Positions 27,181 through 36,024 are shown, numbered from the stretch's first letter. The stretch is 64,000 bases of DNA from Flagellimonas profundi (GCF_017313275.1 NZ_JAFLNM010000001.1:1116001-1180000), one strand, 5' to 3'. Program-made: numbers and translations. The notes: generated from the sequence alone by a model not told the origin.

Positions 27181-27238
27181 GACTATAATCCATTGCTCCC
27201 TCCTGCCTTGAACTAAATCCCCTACTTTTAAGAAAACA
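27181..27238 (+). repeat. cassette-type repeat, copy A (5' part)
   Basis: GACTATAATCCATTGCTCCC followed by TGAACTAAAT and CTACTTTTAAGAAAAC. It matches the 5' arm and centre of the element but lacks the 3' arm (ATAGCCGAG). It lies 4 bp after the HEPN stop. Confidence 0.8.
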
Positions 27239-27255
27239 CAATCCGAATTAAAATT

Positions 27256-27738
27256 TTGAGAAAAAAGGAACTATTTTGGCTTATCGGAACACTAGGTTTA
27301 GTGCTGCTCGCCTTACTTTGGATTTTCGGAATTGATGGCTTGACATTGGACGCAGTTACCGACATCAATGTGTACGACACCTATTTTGTGGTTGCGAAAA
27401 TCCATCTGATCGCTTTAATTACAACGCTGATGTTCTTTGGTGTTTACCTCATCCGAATGTTAGGGCGAAACTTTAAAAACCTGACCGTCAATCTTATTTT
27501 TATGGTTTCGGACATCACCCTGATCGTGGTTTTCACATTTTTAATTTCGTTGGTAAATGCTGTTCGAGAAGTTCCCAGTGCCAGCGAATATGCCTCTTTG
27601 AGTGGCGGAATGGTGGAAAACGCAGGAAATGGATGGAACAACGCTTATTATATTTTGGGAGCGATACAGCTGATTTTAATACTACTGCTCACAGTAAGCG
27701 GAATAAAAACTGGACTGAATTATAAACGGAACGAATAA
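27256..27738 (+). CDS. four-helix membrane protein with cytochrome-oxidase-like motif
   Basis: 160 residues from TTG 27256, with membrane helices at about 7-24, 45-68, 76-100 and 132-152. The segment INVYDTYFVVAKIHLIALI (about 37-55) closely resembles the DTYFVVAHFH segment of cytochrome c oxidase subunit I, though the protein is otherwise too small. It is otherwise unrecognised. It lies between cassette copy A and a lipoprotein gene 16 bp downstream, and the two may form a two-gene cassette. Confidence 0.55.
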   Translation: MRKKELFWLIGTLGLVLLALLWIFGIDGLTLDAVTDINVYDTYFVVAKIHLIALITTLMFFGVYLIRMLGRNFKNLTVNLIFMVSDITLIVVFTFLISLVNAVREVPSASEYASLSGGMVENAGNGWNNAYYILGAIQLILILLLTVSGIKTGLNYKRNE

Positions 27739-27754
27739 AAAAACAGAATGCTGA

Positions 27755-28228
27755 ATGAACTATCGAAACCTGATTACCTATTTTATCGGAATATTTATTC
27801 TGATTTTAAATTCTTCTTGCTTTTCTAACAAACCCAACAGAGCTAGTAAGACGGAATCCAAAACAGAACAAAATTTTAAAAACAAATCTAGCGTTCCATT
27901 TATAGAAAACTGTGAAAATAATCAGACTGATGCTTGTTTTCAAAACTCAATAAGTGAAATAATATTGAATAAAGCGAATGAAAGAAATTTAGTTTTAGAA
28001 AAAGACACGTTACAAATTGGAATTAGAGTAAATGAAAACGGAACTCTAACAATTTTAGATAATATTACTTCAAATGAGTCTTTGAAAAAGATTGTGCCTG
28101 AAGCTATTTCTGATTTAAAAAATATAGAACCGGGTTATTTGGAAAGCCAGAAAAGATATATTAGTTCAGGATATAAATGGTTCATAATTATTGAAAATAA
28201 TGAATTGAAAAACAAACTTGAATATTAA
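27755..28228 (+). CDS. lipoprotein with TonB-C-like domain
   Basis: 157 residues with lipobox LNSSC (Cys at about 22). PFIENCENNQTDACFQNSIS resembles the P.f.gC....CF....... start of Bacteroidota TonB C-terminal domains, followed by IGIRVNENGTLTILDNITSN in the place of the strand GrV.v.F.v...G.i. The domain is short and degenerate, so partner binding is uncertain. It ends just before cassette repeat B. Confidence 0.5.
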   Translation: MNYRNLITYFIGIFILILNSSCFSNKPNRASKTESKTEQNFKNKSSVPFIENCENNQTDACFQNSISEIILNKANERNLVLEKDTLQIGIRVNENGTLTILDNITSNESLKKIVPEAISDLKNIEPGYLESQKRYISSGYKWFIIIENNELKNKLEY

Positions 28229-28237
28229 AAAACTACA

Positions 28238-28333
28238 GGCAACACTAGCTATAATCCGTTGCCCCTCCTTCTCCCCTAAACTAAATTCCCTACTTTTAAG
28301 AAAACAACCATTCATAGCCGAGGCCGTTGTGCC
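28238..28333 (+). repeat. cassette-type repeat, copy B (complete)
   Basis: Begins GGCAACACTAGCTATAAT and ends ATAGCCGAGGCCGTTGTGCC. The outer ends pair (GGC-AAC with GTTGTGCC) and the inner arms pair (AGCTAT with ATAGCC). The centre is CTAAATTCCCTACTTTTAAG. Confidence 0.85.
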
Positions 28334-28377
28334 TCCAACACAAATTGAACTACACATTCAGCAACATAGAAAAGGAT

Positions 28378-28971
28378 ATGCTACAGCGGCTTAATAATTC
28401 TAAGCCCATTCGAATATGGACTGAATTTATAAAAGTCATATTTGAGTTTGAGCAATATTACGTAGAATTGGAATGTGTGCCTAAAATTGCGAGTTCACAA
28501 AATAGAGCTGACGAAGCTATGACCGTTGAAGTTCGAAAACATAACAAACAATACCTGCCCTGTAACAATGCCAAAGTACTTGTAGAAAACAAACCCATAA
28601 CGGACATCAAATGTGTTCGGACTTTATTATACTTTACCGATTCGATGACATCACCTGACCTGGATGCTCACTGGAATAAGATCTTGAGTATTATTGGGGG
28701 AACAACTGAAAGAAAAATAAAGAAAATATTCGAGGAGTCTTCAAGTAGCTATCACGATCAAATTATATGCAAACCAAATTCGGAAGAATCCAAAAAGGTA
28801 AAAGAAGCATATTCCAATTTGATAGATGTTGGCATAATTTTATCCATTGGGGATAAATTTTTGCCTGCTTTTGTTCGAGGAAACGGATATGGGTTTGCTC
28901 ATTTGGAAAGGAGACCGCTTATAACACGGGAAGAGCTAACAGAAGAATTGACCAAATATGAATTGAATTAA
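28378..28971 (+). CDS. hypothetical protein
   Basis: 197 residues from ATG 28378; the frame is open from TTG 28327 inside cassette repeat B. No recognisable domain. Charged and soluble, with segments VLVENKPITDIKCVRTLLYF and FLPAFVRGNGYGFAHLERRP, the latter looking like a small beta-alpha unit. No signal peptide. It sits alone between cassette repeats B and C. Confidence 0.6.
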   Translation: MLQRLNNSKPIRIWTEFIKVIFEFEQYYVELECVPKIASSQNRADEAMTVEVRKHNKQYLPCNNAKVLVENKPITDIKCVRTLLYFTDSMTSPDLDAHWNKILSIIGGTTERKIKKIFEESSSSYHDQIICKPNSEESKKVKEAYSNLIDVGIILSIGDKFLPAFVRGNGYGFAHLERRPLITREELTEELTKYELN

Positions 28972-28980
28972 AAATCTTTC

Positions 28981-29074
28981 GCCAACACTAGCCATAATCC
29001 ATTGCCCGCTCCTCCCCAAAACTAATTTCCTTACTTTTAAGAAAACTAACCATTTATAGCCGAGGCCATTGGCA
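28981..29074 (+). repeat. cassette-type repeat, copy C (complete)
   Basis: Begins GCCAACACTAGCCATAATCC and ends TTTATAGCCGAGGCCATTGG. Inner arms TAGCCATAAT and ATTTATAGCCG are complementary apart from the asymmetric GAGGCC side. Ten bp after the stop of the preceding gene. Confidence 0.85.
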
Positions 29075-29080
29075 ACAATT

Positions 29081-30283
29081 ATGAAAAAATTAATAGTACT
29101 ATTTATACTCTTCAATTTATTTGGGTGCATAAACAGTGGACCACAAATAAAAAGAATAGACGATTCTCAAATTTCTAAATCAGAATTAACAGCTAAAATT
29201 AAATCGCTTGTTGATTCTGCCAACGTAACTGGAATTTCAATAGCCATTTTCAATAACAACAAAATTACTTACCAAAATTCTTTTGGGTATGCCAATATCA
29301 ATAATAAAGACACATTAACCAATCAAACCGTTTTTTATGGAGCATCCTTAAGTAAGGCTGTTTTTGGATATTTGGTTGCTCAACTGGTGACCGAAGGAAT
29401 ATTGGACCTTGACAAACCTTTACAAGACTATCTTGACAAACCGCTTCCCACCATTGAATTCGAAAAGGAATGGAGAGGATACAAAAACCTTAAGAAAGAC
29501 AAACGATATGAAAAAATTACTGCCCGGATGTGCTTATCTCATACCACTGGTTTCCCCAACTGGAGATGGATGACAAAAGAAAATGATTTTTTTCGGGAGG
29601 GTAAAATTCGTTTTACAGTGGAACCGGGAACAAGATATTCTTACTCCGGAGAAGGGATTCAATTACTACAATTTGTTATTGAACAAATCACTGGACAAGA
29701 ACTTGAAAAACTGGCACAGGAACTCATATTTCATCCACTTCAGATGAATATGACAAGCTATGTATGGCAGGATAAATTCAATAACAAATATTGTAATGGC
29801 CACACAACGGAAGAAAAAATTATTCCAATAGATAAAGAAGATGAAGCAAATGCAGCAGGTTCTTTGTCGACAACACTTGAAGACTATTCAAAATTGATCA
29901 AACACATACTCGAACAAACCAGTCACAATTTACCCATAACTGATTTGTTATTCAGGCCAAACATTAGAATAAAATCAAAAACACAATTTGGACATCAGGC
30001 ATGGGAAGACACAAACGAGAATGATTCAATAGAATTGAGTTATGGTCTTGGCTGGGGATTGCTCACCTCGCCTTATGGCAAAGGGGCATTTAAAGAAGGG
30101 CATGGAGAAGGATATCAACATTATTCTATTATTTTCCCAGAAAAAAATATAGGAATTATAATTCTATCCAATAGTGATAATGCGGAAAGTATCTTCAAAG
30201 AACTTTTAGAAATATCAATTAGAGATACATATACGCCATGGAAATGGGAAAGTTATATTCCCTATAATTATGAACAAAAATAA
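29081..30283 (+). CDS. beta-lactamase-fold lipoprotein hydrolase (cassette gene)
   Basis: 400 residues; ATG 29081 follows cassette repeat C by 6 bp. Lipobox FNLFGC (C16). Catalytic motifs of the class C/penicillin-binding family: S89-L-S-K92 (GASLSKAVF), YSYSGEGI in the place of YxN, and HGEGYQHY near the C-terminus. Only about 30 % alike by eye to the hydrolase at 8791, so it is not a recent duplicate. The substrate is unknown: it may be an esterase, DD-peptidase or beta-lactamase. Confidence 0.82.
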   Translation: MKKLIVLFILFNLFGCINSGPQIKRIDDSQISKSELTAKIKSLVDSANVTGISIAIFNNNKITYQNSFGYANINNKDTLTNQTVFYGASLSKAVFGYLVAQLVTEGILDLDKPLQDYLDKPLPTIEFEKEWRGYKNLKKDKRYEKITARMCLSHTTGFPNWRWMTKENDFFREGKIRFTVEPGTRYSYSGEGIQLLQFVIEQITGQELEKLAQELIFHPLQMNMTSYVWQDKFNNKYCNGHTTEEKIIPIDKEDEANAAGSLSTTLEDYSKLIKHILEQTSHNLPITDLLFRPNIRIKSKTQFGHQAWEDTNENDSIELSYGLGWGLLTSPYGKGAFKEGHGEGYQHYSIIFPEKNIGIIILSNSDNAESIFKELLEISIRDTYTPWKWESYIPYNYEQK

Positions 30284-30289
30284 CTGTTT

Positions 30290-30374
30290 ACAACACCAGA
30301 TATAATTTATTGCTCTCTCCTCCCCTAAACTAAATTCCCTATTTTAAGAAAACTAACCATTCATAGCCGAGGCC
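30290..30374 (+). repeat. cassette-type repeat, copy D (complete)
   Basis: TACAACACCAGATATAATTT at the 5' side, TAAATTCCCTATTTTAAG in the centre and TCATAGCCGAGGCC at the 3' side. The 5' arm is the most changed of the complete copies. Confidence 0.8.
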
Positions 30375-30385
30375 TATCATTTAAA

Positions 30386-30886
30386 ATGCGTTTACAAACC
30401 TTTCTTATAATCCTATTCATTTGTTCCTGTAAACCAGATACTGGAAATAATAATGACGTTGAGAATGTAAACGCAACCAACATCAAGTTAGAATCTAAAA
30501 AAAGAATTCTTGATTCCTTAAAAGTATTTGGAAAATGGACTGAAGAGGTATGGGTCGGAGTTGAAAATAAAAATTTACCGCCACCCCCACCTGCAATTAT
30601 TCCTGAACATGATTCGATATGGCCTCCATATTATGAGATTGACAAAAATGAAATCAGGCACTATTTCTTGGGGATTGATTCAGCAAAATATAAATTCGAT
30701 AATTCCGATGTACTTGTTATGCCTGAAGGCTTGTGGACATACACTATTGGATATCAGAAAAAATGGCGGATTTTAAACGTTACTGACAGTATAATGGTTG
30801 TAGAAAGAAAATACAGTGAATATTACCGGAATGCTCCGGACCATATTGATGGAATCGACACCGTTACGTTTTATAAAAAACGCTAG
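30386..30886 (+). CDS. hypothetical lipoprotein
   Basis: 166 residues with lipobox LFICSC (Cys at about 15) and a Pro-rich stretch NLPPPPPAI (about 66-74). The rest is a small acidic beta-rich domain (DVLVMPEGLWTYTIGYQKKW). Not recognised. Its TAG stop lies inside the first bases of cassette repeat E. Flanked by repeats D and E. Confidence 0.6.
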   Translation: MRLQTFLIILFICSCKPDTGNNNDVENVNATNIKLESKKRILDSLKVFGKWTEEVWVGVENKNLPPPPPAIIPEHDSIWPPYYEIDKNEIRHYFLGIDSAKYKFDNSDVLVMPEGLWTYTIGYQKKWRILNVTDSIMVVERKYSEYYRNAPDHIDGIDTVTFYKKR

Positions 30887-30948
30887 CCAACAATGACTAT
30901 AATCCATTGCTCCTATCCGCTAAACAAATTTCCCTACTTTTAAGAAAA
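30886..30948 (+). repeat. cassette-type repeat, copy E (5' part)
   Basis: GCCAACAATGACTATAATCC, then CTAAACAAATTTCCCTAC and TTTTAAG. The 3' arm is missing; the next ATG follows 9 bp after the block. Confidence 0.8.
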
Positions 30949-30956
30949 GAAGTATA

Positions 30957-31343
30957 ATGAAGATTGAACATATCGCCCTATGGACCTCGGATTTGGAAAA
31001 AATGAAAGAATTTTATCTGAATTTTTTCGAACTGGAATCCAATGAAAAATATTACAATCCAAAGAAAGAATTCAGTTCCTATTTTCTCTCCTTTAAAAAA
31101 GGAGCACGCATCGAATTAATGCACAGGCCCGATATTTCAGATTTCATGGATAACCTGGATGCCAAACTTGGCCTGACCCATTTTGCCATATCCGTTGGTT
31201 CGAAAAACAAAGTGGATGCCATTACCGAAACCATCCGTAAAAACGGATTTAAGGTCATCGGAGAACCTAGAACTACCGGAGATGGATATTATGAAAGTGT
31301 GATTGCCGACCCCGAAGGAAATTTGATTGAAATAACGGAATAA
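30957..31343 (+). CDS. VOC-family (glyoxalase/bleomycin resistance) protein
   Basis: 128-residue vicinal-oxygen-chelate protein with the two-module beta-alpha-beta3 fold. Candidate metal ligands are H5 (KIEHIALW), E53 (RIELMHRP), H75 (LTHFAIS) and E125 (NLIEITE), so the site looks complete. Family members are glyoxalases, epimerases, dioxygenases and drug-binding or fosfomycin-type resistance proteins; the type cannot be settled here. It sits between cassette repeats E and F. Confidence 0.83.
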   Translation: MKIEHIALWTSDLEKMKEFYLNFFELESNEKYYNPKKEFSSYFLSFKKGARIELMHRPDISDFMDNLDAKLGLTHFAISVGSKNKVDAITETIRKNGFKVIGEPRTTGDGYYESVIADPEGNLIEITE

Positions 31344-31352
31344 AGCGGTACA

Positions 31353-31447
31353 GGGGTAACAGTTATAATTCATAGTACCATCCTCCCCCTAAACTAAATT
31401 CCCTACTTTTAAGAAAACAAACACTGATAGCCGAGACGTTTGGTGGC
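31353..31447 (+). repeat. cassette-type repeat, copy F (complete)
   Basis: GGGGTAACAGTTATAATTC at the 5' side, CTAAATTCCCTACTTTTAAG in the centre, and TGATAGCCGAGACGTTTGG at the 3' side. The next reading frame begins inside its 3' end. Confidence 0.83.
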
Positions 31448-32360
31448 GGTAATTAAAACAAAATTAACCTTGAGAAATATTGGAATTAAATTTTTAGCAT
31501 TTGCATTTATAATATTTTTAAATGCTTGCAAAACTGAAAAATCAGAATCAAAGAAGAATGACTCTACAATAGAAGAAAACCTATACTTTGGTTACAAACC
31601 ACCAGGATTAACACCCGAAATTTTTGTTCCCAAAAAGGGTACCTCCCAAGATTGGAAATTAGGAAATACCGACTCTTTGGATATGGATGAGTTTTATTTT
31701 ACATATACGGGGAACAACCCCTTTGAGGACCCAGTAGTTGTGTATCGGAATGAGGGTAGTTATTACAGGGTCAATAAGTATAGCTTCAAACATAATCCCA
31801 GCGACAGTAATATCTTATATTCTAGATGGAATTACATAGAACGTACAGACTCTGGTTGGTCAAAAATTAAAAGCCTCGGCCCAATGTTCGATAGGGAAGA
31901 TTGGGGCATTATGGTGATGTCAGTTTCGGCTAAAGGCACCTTGGTTTTTGATGACTATAAAAGTAACGACGTAATCCGAATGTCAAGGATTATAGACGGT
32001 AAACGTGAAGAACCTAAATTACTTGGTAAACATATTAATACAGGAAAATGGACAGCTCACCCATTTATAGCTCCTGATGAATCATTTTTAATATGGGGTA
32101 GTGAGCGCGAAGATGGATATGGTATGTCCGATAATTATATCAGCTTTCGACAGCAAGATGGTTCATGGGGTCCTGCCATTAATATGGGGGATAAGATAAA
32201 TTCAGAACTAGTAGAAAATGGTGCAAGGTTAACCCCAGATGGAAAATATTTGCTTTTTGGAAGGTCGGAAGAAAAAGAAAGAGAAGATGGCAGCACATAT
32301 TGGGAGAGTACAAACTATTGGGTCGATGCCAAGATTATTGAAACCTTTAAAGTTCAATAA
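31440..32360 (+). CDS. lipoprotein with PD40-type beta-propeller segments
   Basis: 306 residues with a lipoprotein signal (IIFLNAC). The start is uncertain: TTG 31440 lies in repeat F, and TTG 31470 is an alternative. The C-terminal half has TolB/PD40-like strands with a bound-calcium look: WTAHPFIAPDESFLIWGSER and NGARLTPDGKYLLFGRSEE. Such proteins often bind polysaccharide or act as periplasmic scaffolds. Alone in its cassette. Confidence 0.65.
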   Translation: MVAVIKTKLTLRNIGIKFLAFAFIIFLNACKTEKSESKKNDSTIEENLYFGYKPPGLTPEIFVPKKGTSQDWKLGNTDSLDMDEFYFTYTGNNPFEDPVVVYRNEGSYYRVNKYSFKHNPSDSNILYSRWNYIERTDSGWSKIKSLGPMFDREDWGIMVMSVSAKGTLVFDDYKSNDVIRMSRIIDGKREEPKLLGKHINTGKWTAHPFIAPDESFLIWGSEREDGYGMSDNYISFRQQDGSWGPAINMGDKINSELVENGARLTPDGKYLLFGRSEEKEREDGSTYWESTNYWVDAKIIETFKVQ

Positions 32361-32400
32361 TCATTTCATGTAAAAATTTAAGCGTATAAAATACAACTAC

Positions 32401-32507
32401 CGTCAACACTGGCCATAATCCATTGCCCGCTCCTCCCCTAAACTAAATTCCCTACTTTTAAGAAAACAAACAACCCAAGGGCGAATCCATGGCCGAAAGG
32501 GTTGTAC
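32401..32507 (+). repeat. cassette-type repeat, copy G (complete, covarying arms)
   Basis: CGTCAACACTGGCCATAATC at the 5' side and ATCCATGGCCGAAAGGGTTG at the 3' side. Both inner arms differ from the other copies (GGCCAT and ATGGCC) but remain perfectly complementary. Confidence 0.85.
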
Positions 32508-32566
32508 CACATTCCTTCAGCATCCAATTCATTAAAAATCATATCTTTAGAGGAAACCAACCTCCA

Positions 32567-33334
32567 ATGATCAAGTTCTTTAGAAAAATTAGGCAAAAAT
32601 TACTCTCTGAAAATAAATTCAGCAAGTATCTGATTTATGCTATCGGTGAGATCATTCTAGTAGTAATCGGTATTCTAATAGCTATTCAACTAAACGATTT
32701 TAATGGAGATAGAAAAGAACGTGAAAAGGAATTATCCTTTCTTCAAAAACTGAAAGATGATATCCATTTGGATATACAGGATTTAACGTTGAGAGATTCC
32801 ATTTTGGCTGTTTATCAATCCAATCAAGAAAAAGGGTGGGAATTATTTCTTGAAGCAGAATCAGTAAAGGACATGTTAACCCTTGATTCTCTCATTCAAT
32901 TCCGTTGGCAAAGTTTTGCAGTAAATAGAAAGACCTATGATGAAATGATCAATACCAGTGGCATTTACATTATTACGAACAGGGATTTGCTAAATGATTT
33001 GAGTGATCATTATGCTTTAATAGAATTGTACCAACAAAACTTTAGAGAGATTAATGAAGATTCACGGGAGTATTATAAAGCCTCCAATTTAGACCATTTT
33101 GATTTTATAAAAAGGCACTATGGCGATCGATCATTCGATGTTACAAGTATTGATACTACCTGGATCAGCAATCATAATTCTCCTACTTATTTAGCCTTAT
33201 CCAGATTCTATAGTCATGTGATAAACGCTGTTAATGGAGTCCAGCGAAGGTACATCACGGAAATACTTTCAAATAGCAAAGAATTGGTAGCTGAAATAGA
33301 ACTGGAATTAAGAAAAAATAATATCAAAAATTAA
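32567..33334 (+). CDS. DUF6090 family membrane protein (cassette copy a)
   Basis: 255 residues from ATG 32567 (frame open 78 bp further upstream, into the repeat). DUF6090 N-terminus MIKFFRKIRQKLLSENKFSK and membrane helix (GEIILVVIGILIAIQLNDFN), then a helical soluble domain. It is a more diverged relative of the three copies at 18120-19838. Its 40-bp leader is nearly the same as that of the copy at 34587, which indicates a duplicated cassette unit. Confidence 0.8.
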   Translation: MIKFFRKIRQKLLSENKFSKYLIYAIGEIILVVIGILIAIQLNDFNGDRKEREKELSFLQKLKDDIHLDIQDLTLRDSILAVYQSNQEKGWELFLEAESVKDMLTLDSLIQFRWQSFAVNRKTYDEMINTSGIYIITNRDLLNDLSDHYALIELYQQNFREINEDSREYYKASNLDHFDFIKRHYGDRSFDVTSIDTTWISNHNSPTYLALSRFYSHVINAVNGVQRRYITEILSNSKELVAEIELELRKNNIKN

Positions 33335-33429
33335 CGAAAGTACAAACAATGTATATAAGTCATTATAACAGTTCGTATATGAACCGTGGGCACAAATTGA
33401 AAAATATATACTAACTAAACAACTGCATT

Positions 33430-34467
33430 ATGGAAACTACCATTAAACATCAAATCGACCCTTCTAAAATAATTCAAATCGGAATGGGATTTTGGGCTTC
33501 AAAAACCTTGCTTACAGCTGTTAATATGGGCCTGTTCACCCATCTGGCCAATGAACCGTTATCGGGCGAGGCAATTAAAAATGCTTTGGGGTTGAATGAA
33601 AGATCCCTATACGATTTTCTAGACACCTTGGTAGCATTGGGTTTTTTGCAACGTTCGGGACTAAAAGAGAATGCTGTATATAGTAATTCAGGCGATTCAG
33701 ATTTGTTTTTGGATAAAAATAAACCAAGCTACATTGGAGGCATTTTAGAAATGTCGAACAATAGATTGTACCCGTTTTGGAACGATTTGGAAACGTGTCT
33801 AAAAACAGGCAAGCCACAAAATGAGATGAAAGATGGAGGTAAACCACTTTTTGAAGCTATTTATGCAAATGAAAATAGACTAAGGGAATTCATACACGGT
33901 ATGGGAGGTGTTCAAGCCGGGAACTTTATGAAGCTGGCGCATGATTTTGATTTTTCGAAGTATAAAACGCTTTGTGATGTAGGGGGATCCGGTGCCAATT
34001 TCTCGATTCATGTTACAAAAAACAACAATCACATGAATTGCATTTCTTTTGATCTTCCCCCTGTAAGTCCAATTGCAAAAGAAAATGTAGAAGCATTTGG
34101 ATTAAGTGATAGAATAGTGGTCGTTTCAGGCGATTTTTTCATAGATGACCTACCAAAGGCAGACGTAATCACTATGGGAAATATTCTCCATGATTGGGGT
34201 TATGAGGACAAAGTAATGTTGATAAGAAAGGCTTATAAAGCCTTACCTGAGGGAGGAGCCCTTATTGTTATTGAAAATATTATTGATGATCAAAGAAATA
34301 AGAATGCATTCGGATTAATGATGTCATTGAATATGGCTATCGAAACAGAACACGGTTTTGATTTTACAGCCTCCAACTTTGATCAATGGGCAAAAGAGGC
34401 AGGATTTGGCCAAACGAGTGTGATGCCCTTGACCGGTCCGTCAAGTGCTATTATCGCTATAAAGTAA
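33430..34467 (+). CDS. SAM-dependent O-methyltransferase (CrtF/ASMT-like)
   Basis: 345 residues. An N-terminal dimerisation and winged-helix domain (LFTHLANEPLSGEAIKNALG) precedes the Rossmann methyltransferase core: LCDVGGSGANFSIHV (about 181-195) is the SAM motif I, and ITMGNILHDWGYED contains the catalytic-type H-D pair. This matches plant-like small-molecule O-methyltransferases and bacterial relatives such as hydroxyneurosporene and acetylserotonin methyltransferases. Substrate not assignable. Confidence 0.82.
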   Translation: METTIKHQIDPSKIIQIGMGFWASKTLLTAVNMGLFTHLANEPLSGEAIKNALGLNERSLYDFLDTLVALGFLQRSGLKENAVYSNSGDSDLFLDKNKPSYIGGILEMSNNRLYPFWNDLETCLKTGKPQNEMKDGGKPLFEAIYANENRLREFIHGMGGVQAGNFMKLAHDFDFSKYKTLCDVGGSGANFSIHVTKNNNHMNCISFDLPPVSPIAKENVEAFGLSDRIVVVSGDFFIDDLPKADVITMGNILHDWGYEDKVMLIRKAYKALPEGGALIVIENIIDDQRNKNAFGLMMSLNMAIETEHGFDFTASNFDQWAKEAGFGQTSVMPLTGPSSAIIAIK

Positions 34468-34586
34468 ATGTCTCTTTGCCAATGAGGGAAAAAGAGCATT
34501 AAAGCCTGTTTTATACACGTCTTTGCTACTTATTGATTCAATATCCAATTCATTAAAAACCATATCTTTAGGGAAACCAACCCAAG

Positions 34587-35330
34587 ATGATCAAGTTCTT
34601 CCGGAAAATCCGCCAACAACTACTAGTAGAAAATAAGTTTAGAAAATACCTAGCCTATGCCATTGGGGAAATTGTATTGGTGGTTATTGGAATTTTGATT
34701 GCCCTACAGATCAATAACAAGAATCAGGAAAGAATCAATAGAGATTATGAACTAACGATGCTGAATGAAATTAAGGAGGCCCTGGATAAAGACATATACA
34801 ACATGGAGGGCGGAATTAAAAATCTTGAAGAATTAAAACAAAGCGTTATTGTATTGACAACTGTTCGAAATGGATCAACTTACCCTCACGATTCACTGGT
34901 CTACCATTTTAACAATGTAAGACAAGGAGGTATTGCGCTTGCAATCAATTATAGTCCATACGAGTCCATCAAGTCCACAGGATTGGATAAAATTTCAAAT
35001 TCCGAACTTAGAAATAGCATTACGGATTTATACGAGGTAAAATTAAAAGCAGTTGAGTTTTGGGTCAATGAATTTATTAGAAGAAAACTGTATGAGAAAA
35101 ATGACTTGGTCGCTGCCATATTTGAAAAAGAAATTATCCCCGACACAACAGATGGTATAAAAGTGGAATATATCATAAATCATGAGTTGATTTATACCAA
35201 CGATCAATTCGATGACTTTCTAGTTGCTTCTGGTGGTTATATACCCATTGCCGTTAGAAATATCAGTTACGCAATAAAAGAAATGAAATCCCAGGCAAAA
35301 GAAATAACATCAGAACTGGAAAAAAACTAA
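34587..35330 (+). CDS. DUF6090 family membrane protein (cassette copy b)
   Basis: 247 residues with DUF6090 head MIKFFRKIRQQLLVENKFRK and membrane helix GEIVLVVIGILIALQINNKN. Its leader (ATCCAATTCATTAAAAACCA and following) repeats that of the copy at 32567 almost exactly. The C-terminal domains differ. The next gene starts 4 bp after its stop, suggesting coupling. Confidence 0.8.
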   Translation: MIKFFRKIRQQLLVENKFRKYLAYAIGEIVLVVIGILIALQINNKNQERINRDYELTMLNEIKEALDKDIYNMEGGIKNLEELKQSVIVLTTVRNGSTYPHDSLVYHFNNVRQGGIALAINYSPYESIKSTGLDKISNSELRNSITDLYEVKLKAVEFWVNEFIRRKLYEKNDLVAAIFEKEIIPDTTDGIKVEYIINHELIYTNDQFDDFLVASGGYIPIAVRNISYAIKEMKSQAKEITSELEKN

Positions 35331-35334
35331 GGAT

Positions 35335-35817
35335 ATGTTAGAAACACTGGAAGAATATGCATTGATCGCTGAAATAATATCAGCGGTTGCCATTATTATA
35401 TCCTTGATATTTGTTGGTGTTCAAATCAAAGCCAATACAAAAGCAACACAGGCATCAACTTTTCATGAAATTGCAGCTTTGGACATCAACATACTGCTCA
35501 ATTTTAGCAGTTCTCCAGAATTGGCAAGATTGATAACATTATTTAGAGATGATCCCGACTCCTTGAGCGAGGAAGAACAAATTCATGGTTTTTACCTGTT
35601 CGGTGCAGAAGTTCGGCACGTCGAAAATTTATTTTTGCAAAACGAGAACAAAATGTTGAGCGCCAAAAATTGGAGATCTAGAAAAGCACTGGTCGATGGA
35701 GTTGTACTCTCCGCTGGATTTGGAGCATTGTTAAAACATCCGTTCAGCAAATTTTTTGATGGCTCATTTATAGAGTATGGCAGGAATCAAAGAAAAAAAC
35801 ACGGGATAAAAGAATAA
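35335..35817 (+). CDS. single-pass membrane protein, DUF6082-like
   Basis: 160 residues. One N-terminal membrane helix (about 10-29, ALIAEIISAVAIIISLIFVG), then a cytoplasmic helical domain with STFHEIAALDIN and EEQIHGFYLFGAEVRHVENL, resembling a widespread family of small membrane proteins of unknown function often found in cassettes. It follows the DUF6090 gene by 4 bp and precedes repeat H. Confidence 0.6.
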   Translation: MLETLEEYALIAEIISAVAIIISLIFVGVQIKANTKATQASTFHEIAALDINILLNFSSSPELARLITLFRDDPDSLSEEEQIHGFYLFGAEVRHVENLFLQNENKMLSAKNWRSRKALVDGVVLSAGFGALLKHPFSKFFDGSFIEYGRNQRKKHGIKE

Positions 35818-35848
35818 TGTTGACTGTCAAAATAGTAAAGCACTATAT

Positions 35849-36009
35849 CCAATAATAGCTTTAAGTAATTGTTCCCTCCTGCCTTGAACTAAATTCCCTA
35901 CTTTTAGGTAAGCAAACAACCAAAGGAATGGTTTCGTACTGCGGCCTTGACTCACTGGAAAATCGTACCGGCCGCCAATCACAAAGAATCCATAGCCGAG
36001 ATTGTCACC
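35849..36009 (+). repeat. cassette-type repeat, copy H (enlarged)
   Basis: CCAATAATAGCTTTAAG at the 5' side, a TGAACTAAATTCCCTACTTT centre, and CCATAGCCGAGATTGTCACC at the 3' side, with about 75 extra bp between centre and 3' arm. The extra part has its own GCGGCC/GGCCGC stem (35941-35946 with 35970-35975). Confidence 0.75.
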
Positions 36010-36024
36010 ATACATTTGTTTAAA

